A stretch of DNA of 64,000 bases from Hesseltinella vesiculosa (Eukaryota > Mucoromycota > Mucoromycetes > Mucorales > Cunninghamellaceae): NCBI GenBank assembly GCA_002104935.1, contig MCGT01000016.1, forward strand, positions 124,001 through 188,000, written 5' to 3'. The notes under the pieces were generated by a model. It searched no databases. It saw only the letters and a list, made by a program, of their open reading frames with translations, and had not been told where the DNA came from. A program made the position numbers and the translations under genes. How positions within the stretch are numbered: position 1 is the stretch's first letter; every line of letters begins with the position of its first letter. Below are positions 55,867 to 64,000 of the stretch, piece after piece.

Positions 55867-56521
55867 CAGCCTGGGATTGTCCAATAAAATCACTTTTCTG
55901 TTTTTGGCAAAAAAAAGGGGGGATGGGAAGAGAAAAGCTTACTTGCTTTTTTTAACACCTTTTCCTGATATTTCTTTCTCTTCGCTATTTCTTATAATGC
56001 CATCACACAACGTCACGCGCCTGGATAATGCCTCCATTGAACACTTTATTGCAAGTAACTGATAAAGTGCCCATCGCTCGCTGTAGTGATTGCAAATGTA
56101 AACGACCTCTAGTGCATTTTGATGGACGCAGATGCTTGTACCTCACTTGCATCCGCTGCCGAAACAGTGCCACCCGCCAACGATCTCCGCCTTCTGAAGC
56201 AATGATTAACTGGGATGAGCTAGATGAATTTTATGGCCAGTTCCGTCACAACCCTGCTCTGCCTATCAAAGTGCATCTTCCTGACAACCTTGTCGACTTG
56301 CCGGTTGGCGACATTGTGCGTCATTTCATTGTGCATCTCCATGAAACGTCTGGCTTCATGTTCTATTTTAAGCTTATCCATGACCCTTCAAGACGCTCAG
56401 TTATCGCCTTTTACGCTTCCTGTACAAGCTCAAACGAGTATTGACAACAACTTCCATGTAACTGGGAAAAAAAAAGAAATCCAAAAACAGAAAAATGATT
56501 TTATTGGACAATCCCAGGCTG
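55867..56521. repeat. 41-bp inverted repeat flanking a Cys-rich ORF
   Basis: 55867-55907 (starting CAGCCTGGGATTGTCC) is the reverse complement of 56481-56521 with one difference in 41 positions. The arms end abruptly: flanks inside and outside do not match. They enclose about 570 bp with the Cys-rich reading frame at 56028-56444. Confidence 0.85.
56028..56444 (+). CDS. Cys-rich (zinc-ribbon-like) protein or first exon
   Basis: Open frame of 138 aa. Residues 17-50 carry CSDCKC and, after LVHFDGRRCLYL, TCIRCRN, two CXXC pairs like a zinc ribbon. The rest is a folded-looking domain (WDELDEFYGQFRHNPALPIK, then PVGDIVRHFIVHLHETSGFM and FYFKLIHDPSRRSV). Another ATG at 55998 in a different frame (MPSHNVTRLDNASIEHF) precedes it. 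It may be a complete gene, or the first exon of the next gene through a donor at 56422 or 56438; I could not find an acceptor giving a clean join. It lies within the 41-bp inverted repeat. Function unknown. Confidence 0.5.
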   Translation: MPPLNTLLQVTDKVPIARCSDCKCKRPLVHFDGRRCLYLTCIRCRNSATRQRSPPSEAMINWDELDEFYGQFRHNPALPIKVHLPDNLVDLPVGDIVRHFIVHLHETSGFMFYFKLIHDPSRRSVIAFYASCTSSNEY

Positions 56522-56585
56522 CATTTTTTTTTTTCACCCTCCTCTTCATTTTTTTGAGAACCAAACAACCTTATTTTTTTGGGAC

Positions 56586-58610
56586 ATGGATGAAGTTCTT
56601 GCATACTTGAAGAAGGTGATTGAAAACGGCTCTACGCCCTCCATTTCCGACTTTATATCAAAGAACGATCATTTTGTAATTCGTGAAGTTGTGTACCCTG
56701 GACAGAGACTATGTACGTGGAAGGACGCAAAACAATTCTGGACAAGGGCCTTTCATGAATCGGTTAAAGCAATCGACTTGAAGGTTTGGTGTAGTCTATA
56801 ATTCGAAGCGTGTATTCACAAACTTTTGTGGATTTTTACCTTAGCATGGCGTATGGATGGGTGATGTCGATTGGGACACGTTGGTGGCGAAGATTAACCA
56901 AAGGAAACGAAAAGTTGCTCCTGAGAACACACAAGCTGAACTAACAAGCAAACTTGTTGAGAATGTCGAGGATTCTGCAGACGTAAATAGGAGAAGAGTC
57001 ATAAATCGGAGCAACTGTCATTAATGAGAAATAAAGCAGCAAGACGCTGAAGCCACGCCAAATTACCTTCGTATTCGACAAAACTTGCGAGCTGCTCGCC
57101 GGAATCAGGATAGCGATACAATGGAGTAAGACTGCAGACTCTCGGAACGGTGGCTGACGTTTATATTTTATTACAGTCTTGCTTATCATGGTATTCTCAA
57201 ATTTACCAAGGGCAGAAAGAAGTATACTAGCGTCACCTTTAACAGCCTCGGCCAAGACTATGACGACGTTTGTAGCATGCGCTCTAGCTAAGACGTGAAC
57301 GGTGTTAAATGCTTGAACTGAGGGAGATCCACTGTGCGGAGACTTGTTCTAGAATTAGACAAGTGCACAAGTAAACTCCGCACTTAGTCGAACTGCTTAA
57401 ATCTTTTATTTTTTCCCTTAGTTTCTCTTTTTCTTCTTCATAGAACAGATTCTAATTGAATTACTTGCTGTGTTTATACTAAGTTCTACAACGTTGCACA
57501 CAAAACGAAGCAGACAGCATCCTTGGACCCATCCCTGATGTACATGGGTGCAACGCCTGAGGATGTGAAATCGTTCGTCTTGTCAATACTTCGTGGTGTA
57601 GTAAGTGCTAGTTAAAACAGCGTCAACTTTGTGCTGTGTTATCTCATTGATATCTTTTTTTTTTTTTTTTTCGTTTCGACATAGACTGGCATTGAGGATT
57701 TGAAGCAAGTCGTGAAAAGCAACAAGGTCGAACAATCACAAGTGTGGAAACAGGTGGCCCTGAAGCTTGTATCTGTGTAGTAAGCCTGGATTGTGTGGAG
57801 CAGAGGGCTATACCGAGGTGTGTTCATGGTATATTATTTCAAGTCCCAAGCAGTTTCGTGGTGCCATGAACAGGATGGAATCCAAACAGACCGAATATAA
57901 CTTTATCATGACCTTCTTGCATCCATTGCTTGAACGCTTGCTGCGCCATTGTCAAAACATCGATGTTATGTGGTAATTGGGAAAGGGACGGAACGACTTT
58001 ACTTAATGGTATATTTTGGCGTATTAGGGGAGAGCAATCATTATCAGCCTCGAAGGAGATGGACAATTGGAAATTATTGGACAGCGACCGTCGAAGCAAC
58101 GGCTCAAGCATCGACTGCATCATGACCCATGTCCCCACAGGCATGGAGGTCGCGGTCGTTGAAGTTAGTGGCCCACCAGCACAATCTCAACACTCTCACT
58201 ACGTTGGCGATCGAACGAAGATCGCTGTCAATCTCAAGAAAATCATGAAAAAAATCTTGGGAACTTACAGCAACGCAAACCCTGCAGCCTTGTCGAAAAT
58301 TGCCCCGATTGGACTACAAGTCTACAACCACGACCTTTTTGTCTATGTCCTTACTATGTCAGCTTATGGTCTCTATGCATTCACAAAAGTGGATAGTGTG
58401 CGCCTACCTGTCAAGCCCATAAAATCAAGCAGGGTCATTTCTCAACTGACGATGACACTTTGGAAGGTCGCGATCCGAATGAGCCAAATGGAGAAGTTAC
58501 TTGAGCAATGTGCTGTTGATTACGATTCAAATGATGACCAATCTTTGTCCGACTTCAGTTCTGCTGAAAACTCTCCCCAAAGAATAAAAAAGCAAAAGGC
58601 GAAACGTTGA
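56586..58610 (+). CDS. Mucoromycota-type expanded-family protein, possible PD-(D/E)XK fold
   Basis: Eight exons (56586-56783, 56845-56982, 57040-57125, 57177-57267, 57484-57600, 57685-57779, 57844-57972, 58028-58610) give 478 aa with all junctions in phase. The N-terminal part has MDEVLAYLKKVIENGS and FWTRAFHESVKAIDLKHGVW; a basic segment KFTKGRKKYTSVTF; then FRGAMNRMESKQTEYNFIMT and LLRHCQNIDVMWGEQSLSAS. The C-terminal domain SDRRSNGSSIDCIMTHVPTG followed by VAVVEVSGPPAQ resembles a nuclease-like core (D, then E-X-S). It ends NSPQRIKKQKAKR, a nuclear-localisation-type tail. I recall similar proteins as large lineage-specific families in these fungi, but the exact family name is not certain. 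The 57268-57483 intron is the longest and least sure. Confidence 0.6.
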
Positions 58611-58847
58611 TTTTTGTTTCGTCTGCCTGAAAAGATCGAGGTCAACTGAACGAGGTTCATTTATTACGCTTTTTTTTTTAAGGTAGAAAAAGAGAGAGGG
58701 GAAGGGGGGAGGGAGTGATGCAAAAAAAAAAAATACCAGTTTTGATTGATTGGAAAATTGTGAAATTTCCACAGGCAACATCATCCCGGCTTGCCTCTCG
58801 TCGTAACTAAAGTACGAGAGGCGGTCATTTATCAGCATATCGTCACT

Positions 58848-58962
58848 CGTTAGTTTGGAGTGGATCGGTGGATGGTTTGCTGATTTTTTGTCAGATCACC
58901 TGGGCGTCTCTTTGAGAAAAGTGGCTATTTTTTGGCTAGCTGATTTTTTCAGCATCGTGATA
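58848..58962 (-). repeat. Dispersed repeat copy
   Basis: Reverse-oriented relative of the 13320 family: CAGATCACCTGGGCGTCTCT, AAAAGTGGC, TTTTTTGGCTAGCTGATTTTTTCAGCATCGT. The order of blocks is the reverse complement of the plus copies, with an internal deletion. Confidence 0.55.
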
Positions 58963-59168
58963 ATCTGTTCTATCCTACCCAGGCGTTGCTATAACACGAT
59001 GTTTTAGCAGGCTTGGCCAACCAGTTGCCTTTTTTTTTGGCTGCCGCTACCTGATGAGGTCAATAAACTCGCCACATGTGTGCCGCTTATGCCTGTGCTT
59101 TTCTTTTTTTGTTGCCTCTTTGATCCTTGCATGCCTTTTGCTCCACACACCGGTAAATGATAGTGATA

Positions 59169-59295
59169 CTGAAAAAATCACATCGATTGGTGAAAGCTGC
59201 CCGGCCAACTTTTGATCAGTTTCGTTTTGACGCCTCCCGAATCGCCAGCTAAAAAAATGAAAAATCAGCCATTTTCCCCAGGGGACCCGCAAGGG
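59169..59295 (+). repeat. Dispersed repeat copy
   Basis: Starts TGAAAAAATCACATCGATTG, then CCGGCCAACTTTTGATCAGT, TTCGTTTTGACGCCTCCCGA, CCAGCTAAAAAAATGAAAAA and ends TCAGCCATTTTCCCCAGGGG. Closely related to 59414-59545. Confidence 0.75.
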
Positions 59296-59413
59296 AGAAA
59301 TGACCGCTTTGAAAAAAAAAGAGAATGCTACACAGGATTTTTGAGCAAGATGAATTGATATTGCTCGATGTGGCATTTTGTAAAAGTACTCAAAGCAATA
59401 AAGGATGATGACC

Positions 59414-59545
59414 CTGAAAAAATGACGTCGATTGGAGAAGATTGCTCAGCCAATTTTTGATCAGTTTCGTGTCGACTCCTCCGATTCACCAGCTTAAAAA
59501 ATGAAAAAATCGGCCATTTTCATCAGGGGGTCCCCAAGCGATCAG
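59414..59545 (+). repeat. Dispersed repeat copy
   Basis: Starts TGAAAAAATGACGTCGATTG, has CAGCCAATTTTTGATCAGTT, CCTCCGATTCACCAGC and ends TCGGCCATTTTCATCAGGGG. It lies 120 nt after the previous copy in the same direction. Confidence 0.75.
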
Positions 59546-59899
59546 AGCAACAACCGCAATTCGCTTTCTACTCATGCGTAATTTTACGCCGGTTCATTGA
59601 TATTGTAAGTGCTCTGCAGAAAATGGCTGCTTTTCAGATTGGCAAAGAGAAAAAGAGAACATGAATAGGAAAACAGAGCGCCTTTGCTGACGCTACTCCA
59701 CTTTCAAAAAGTGGTCGAGTCAGTAGGCTGCTGCTATTGGTTACAGGCTTTGGATGATGACGGTTACACAAAAAGCGAGAGCATGACTTGGCTGGTTTTT
59801 TTTTCACATTCACTTTTTTTTTTCTTCACTCATGGCAGAACAAGCGGCAGACCTTGCCCTCTTCGAATTGGCAGTGCATTACTTACCTGGTATTGATCT

Positions 59900-60700
59900 A
59901 ATGTTGTTAAAAAAAAGAACCAAGTGCGCATGACATCTTCCAGCCATGTCCAACGAAGACAAGAACGGGAAAGATCGCAGACGTGATCTACAAGCCCATG
60001 AAGTCCATACCTGTCGTCCTGATCTTCGTTATATCCAGCATTACGTACAACATCTCTTCACATTGCAAGCCATCTCGACGCCATCCCTTTATGCTCGATC
60101 ACCGAAAAGAGGTTTGGGCAGAAATGGGCTATATCATCGACGCCAAATCTGTCAGCAACAGCCTTGAGGCTCTCCCTTTGCCGCCGCTTGCGACCCTGTC
60201 TGCTTTTTTATCTGGACGTCATCGATCGCTTGCTGCTCGTCCTCTGAATCAAGGCTTACCAATACTGCCTCCGTTGTCTAACGCAGGACGTGCGTGACGG
60301 CACTGCGAGGCAGCGAGTGGAAGAAAAGCTCGATGCAGCACGCTCTATCCTCATGACACTCCAAGAAAGGCAAAGAGAATCTGTGTCGCTAAACCTGCCG
60401 CCCCCATACACCACGTTACCATCACTGGCTCCCCACGACAGCCAGACCCTTCAGCATGACCAATGGATTTTGTCAACGAGCGTGTTCAGCTTCACAAGGA
60501 AACCACTGGGTAGACAAGGGCGTCTATACCATGGGCAGCAATTTACTCGTCAGTGAAAGAGCACGGCTTTTTCCAAGCATTCAAGAATGGAAACGCGATG
60601 CGCACCGCATGGGCACATTAAAATCCTTTACGTTCGACGTTTAGTGCACTTGCCACTTCTTCACTCTCTTTCTGTTACAATTTAGCCTGGGACAAATTTC
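59900..60700 (+). pseudogene. Decayed coding region, unknown
   Basis: Protein-like reading frames switch frame: 59946 on (MSNEDKNGKDRRR), 59974-60297 (YKPMKSIPVVLIFVISSITY, MLDHRKEVWAEMGYIIDAKS, LPLPPLATLSAFLSGRHRSL) and 60290-60556 (RVEEKLDAARSILMTLQERQ). Each frame is GC-richer than the flanks. No intron signals join them well and I recognise no domain, so this is probably a broken gene or mobile-element remnant. Confidence 0.35.
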
Positions 60701-60957
60701 TGATCTGCACCTTTTGCATTACTTTTCACCAATAATCGGCAGACGCATTGTGTCACTTCTACTGGTCAACGCGTAATCATTTTCCAGTGTATGAAAAAGT
60801 CCAAGTTAAGTTGGTGTGAAATCATTTTTTAATGCAAACCCTCTAGCCCTTCCCTCCGGTGTCTAAGATAGGTGCAGATTTAATCAAGGTCAATTCTTAA
60901 TATGTTTTATTGGTATGCAGACTTTGGAGGTGAATTTGTGAAGTGTAAATTTGCACT

Positions 60958-61115
60958 GTGATTGATTTTTTATCAGATCGCCTGGGGGTATCCCTGATGA
61001 AAATGGTGGATTTCTTATTTTATTTTAGCTGAGGAGTTGGAGATGGCAAAACCAGCTGTTCAAAAGTTGGCTGGGTAGCTTACATTATTCGACCAATTTT
61101 TTTCAGGATCGTTAT
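60958..61115 (-). repeat. Dispersed repeat copy
   Basis: Reverse-oriented copy: TTTTTATCAGATCGCCTGGG, GGTATCCCTGATGAAAATGG, then AGCTGAGG, AACCAGCTGTTCAAAAGTTG-GCTGGG and TTTTTTTCAGGATCGTTATC. Relative to plus copies it contains an extra segment near 61030. Confidence 0.6.
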
Positions 61116-63759
61116 CATACAAGCATTTCAGCCTGCATACAAACTTGCATATCGATTCAATCACTCCAAAGTGCAGTGTAGCAGTTGTTTTTTTTTTTTT
61201 TTTTCAAAATGAAAAAGAATTTGGATGACTACATTTAACGTCCGTCCAGTCCTTTCGATTCCTGACCTGCTAATCAGCGTTTACTGGCCTGCATGCTAAA
61301 ACGTAATCCAGATGTCGAAAGTCTAAAAACTATTTGCAAACTATTCCTATATTGACGTTTCTTCTTTCCATATCGGGCCTGGTCCAGTGACGTCGATGCT
61401 TTGGCTCAGGGCAGGTCAAGAATATTGTTCATTGGAACGGTGCCACCTTTTGTTCCTGGAGACCAACTGCTTGACCGGCACGCGCAAGAGCGTAACATTT
61501 TTCATCCACTTACATGGAATCATCATGCGAAATACATACTTGTGATTGGGAAGATCTGGAAAGTACTGATGGAGGATAATCAGCGCACTTCCCTGTGCAT
61601 AGCCGGCCAGGTTTCATAAGCTTGCCGTTGAATCAGACCATTACTCCTTTATTTTCTGTGCTGGTGTGTGCGCCTTCTTCCCTAAAAGCTAAACTCATTA
61701 GACCCCAGCGCTCACCGTTTGATACCTAATGTCTAGCTCACATCTCCACTTCATCGTGACTGTGGCAAAACAAGGGCTGAGCTGTTCTGGACTTGATTAG
61801 TCATGTTTTCTGCAAATATATCCTCGCTACTTCGATAGCTTCTGTCGCATATGGGCCTGCAAAGAACAAGAACATCCTTTTAAGATCAGTTTCGTAATAA
61901 AATTTGTAGCTTTCACTATTGCCTTGCTTCAATGCAGATGCAATCGCCATGGATTCAGGTCGGCCGAACACGAAAGATGTAAGATCAACAAGATCTGTTG
62001 ATTTCTTGGTGAGATCATTTGGCATTGCGACTAAAGTTGCTTTGCTTTTGTTGCTTTTGTATCGTTATTGTCAAAGGAGAGGCCATTAGCAGTAGGAGGA
62101 CAGGAAAAAAAGAAAGAAACGAAGAGGTTCCAAGAAAAAGAATGTTTGAAAAAAAAAAAAACGCCGAACGAAAAGGAGGCTGAAAAGAAAGGGAGGTGCA
62201 GGATTGGATATTTGATTAGCTCTGTTTATTTGGTGGAGCTGGTCTGTGCACAACACAGCGATCATAATCAACGTTCTAGGTTGCCATCCATCCAGAAAAT
62301 CACTTCTCAGAACAAGAGCAAACGCCGGCCGACGCTTTAATAGTTCAGCAATATTCCCAGGCTACTGAACGTCCTCGTTTCTCATCGGTTCCTACGTAAA
62401 GCAGCCCTATGAAAAATGAAAATCAAAAGGACAAGTTCCTTCCTTTGTTTCTTCTCTGTTTTTTCTTGCCTTGGTATGCCTTCCCTTCGCTTGGGCTGGT
62501 TTCCATTCGCTGGTTCGCTGTGTTATTTTTTTTCCTCTCCCCCAAGGCTTTTGTTTCTGTCGCACGCTTGAGCAGAAATCAATAAGGGTATGTACGCCAG
62601 TTACCTCCACGTAGTCACACCTGGGTAACCAACTTTTTAGTTGGGCTAGACACTGGCACTTTTTTAAATTGTACTAAATGAAAAAGACCTTTTAATAAAT
62701 AATAAAAAAAAAGCAGCGAAACTCCCTCGTTGGGAGCAAAAAAAAAAAAACGATATCTTGAGAAACGAGTGCTTTTTTTCAATACTGCAAAGCTATGCCG
62801 GCTTATCATTGTTTGTAACTGAAGAATGTCTTACAAGATGCAGCATCATTAAGTTTATTTGATGATAAAAGATGCCATGTCTCAATAACTAGCTAAGAGC
62901 AGAGATCTATTGTGCGAGCGTTTGTGTCTCTTTTTTCTTCAAAAAAGCTGAAGAATTTCGGTAACACAATAACTTGAGAGCACTTTACTCTGTCAGTTTT
63001 AATGCTTTTCTTACCCTCTGTGTGCCTATGGAAGGTCTAGGTTCCAATCTTTAAAATGAAACCAAGAACGCCGATTCAATGTCATTTCACTGTCGATTTA
63101 TCGTAGGAAACAGAAATGGGGCACAAAAAAACATGAACAAATCGATGGGAAAAAAGGGACTTGATCAACATCGATCTTTGCCTATTTTGGGGACATTTTC
63201 ACGTGATGGAACAATAGAATCTTCTCGGTTTCAGTTCCCCCCGTTTTTCCCACAACTTTTTCGATGTTTTTATGGCTGTCCCGTTACTGTTTATTGCGAT
63301 TACACGACAATGGGATGATAATGCCTTGGCGTGTTTAGATTCATTTCAAAGCTACGAACCATGGATATCCGTAGGGAAGCATAAAATTAGAAAAGCAATG
63401 AATCTAGCCGAGAAACATGCTCTCAAGTTGTTGTGTTACCAAAATTCCTCTGCTGTTTTTTTGTCAAAACGACCAAAAACTAGCAAAATGGACAGGAGTT
63501 TGCTACTGTTCAAAAGAAAAGACTATCTTTTTGAAATGAAAGATGACAAGCACAGACCAGAAGAATGTAGATCACGATTATGTCACTCTTCCCTTTTTAG
63601 TTTGGTGCCTTTTTTTTGACCAGCAGACTGCCGCAGTTTTTTTTTTTTCATATTCATATAAAAGGCGTGTTTTTTGATTTTTCTTTTTTTTCCTTATCTT
63701 TTTCTCTTTTTCTTCAGGTTTGTCCTACTTATTGCTGCGTGTCCCCGTGCTTTTTTTTG
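61116..63759. other. Intergenic, possible gene fragments only
   Basis: About 2.6 kb. On the minus strand 61801-62025 is a 74-aa frame (MPNDLTKKSTDLVDLTSFVF, KFYYETDLKRMFLFFAGPYA, TEAIEVARIYLQKT) with gene-like composition and an ATG; it could be a fragment or small gene. On the plus strand 61401-61619 and 63394-63619 are open but without motif. A T run lies at 61188-61203. Confidence 0.35.
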
Positions 63760-64000
63760 ATGCTTTTCCTTCTTGCCGTGATTTTTGTCCCTGCTCTTAT
63801 TGTCAAGTACTGGCAATCCACTGTCGAGCTCCTGCGCCTGGCGCATTACGCCTTTACCCCGACCATCACCCCTCCACCCACACTCGCCCTGATTGGTCCC
63901 GCCACCACCCTCCACCTTCCCCACTGGCCATCGTGGGTGAAGTTTCCGACGGTTTCGCCACCGATTTTGCGCTTGCCCTTTGCGGCATGGTCGCCTTCCT
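63760..64000 (+). CDS. Start of an unidentified gene, cut by window end
   Basis: The frame opens at ATG 63760 with a hydrophobic segment (MLFLLAVIFVPALIVKYW) that could be a signal anchor, and stays open to the last base (FTPTITPPPTLALIGPATTL, then PPILRLPFAAWSPS). The C-rich third positions contrast with the AT-rich upstream DNA, which supports coding. A T-rich stretch (63637-63715) lies upstream and could alternatively hide an acceptor at 63717. The product cannot be named from 80 residues. Confidence 0.4.
   Translation, partial: MLFLLAVIFVPALIVKYWQSTVELLRLAHYAFTPTITPPPTLALIGPATTLHLPHWPSWVKFPTVSPPILRLPFAAWSPS

Noticed and set aside
63694..63924. 76-aa minus-strand frame at the right edge
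   Set aside because: Gly/Lys-rich and antisense to a plus-strand frame with better coding composition.

Overview
This window is nuclear DNA of a fungus, most likely one of the Mucoromycota (Mucorales-type). The signs are many short introns (about 50-90 nt) with GT(A/G)AG donors and T-rich acceptors, very frequent A or T homopolymer runs in introns and intergenic DNA, compact gene spacing, and a gene set with fungal forms: an AreA-like N-terminal domain protein, Pho85-type cyclins, SIN3, Zrt3-type ZIP, Erv41 and a PNGase carrying a legume-lectin-like tail. Species cannot be named from the sequence alone. All exon models below were built by hand from splice signals and reading-frame continuity; most close to an exact codon count, but ends may be off by a base or so.

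Layout. 1-9 kb: 3' end of a gelsolin/villin-like gene, an AreA GATA-like-domain protein, a Clg1/Pcl-like cyclin with a polyglutamine run, a secreted/one-pass membrane beta-propeller-like protein, and a CDP-alcohol phosphotransferase (Cpt1/Ept1). 9-14 kb: repeat-rich, dominated by a palindrome of about 1.27 kb whose right arm runs into a short RNase III-fold (mL57-like) gene, then an NmrA-like NAD(P)-binding protein. 14-33 kb is the gene-dense core: peptide:N-glycanase-lectin fusion, a secreted one-pass wall/membrane protein, a 1,704-aa kinesin-4-like motor, an Alr4036-type FMN split-barrel protein, the SIN3 corepressor, a 1-Cys peroxiredoxin, a small acidic protein and a small cyclin. 33-36 kb: a sugar transporter with a 5-nt microexon. 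36-42 kb: mostly non-coding, with a small gene, a tRNA-Leu(CAA) and repeats. 42-55 kb: Erv41/ERGIC2 cargo receptor, an orphan seven-helix membrane protein, a Zrt3-type zinc transporter, mitochondrial lipoate-protein ligase, the TAD3/ADAT3 subunit of the tRNA wobble adenosine deaminase, and a C2 plus class-3 lipase (DAG-lipase-like) protein.

55-64 kb is accessory DNA. It holds a Cys-rich reading frame flanked by a 41-bp inverted repeat, an eight-exon gene of a kind I associate with expanded Mucoromycota families and with a possible PD-(D/E)XK-like core, several copies of a dispersed repeat of about 120 bp, decayed reading frames, and the start of an unidentified gene at the right edge.

The genes are not operonic. 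They are independent eukaryotic units serving lipid synthesis, ER quality control, ER-Golgi traffic, zinc and sugar transport, chromatin repression, cytoskeleton and tRNA modification. Points for a second look: the palindrome, the inverted-repeat-flanked Cys-rich ORF, the PNGase-lectin fusion, the 5-nt microexon, three GC-AG introns within about 8 kb, and the orphan seven-helix protein.
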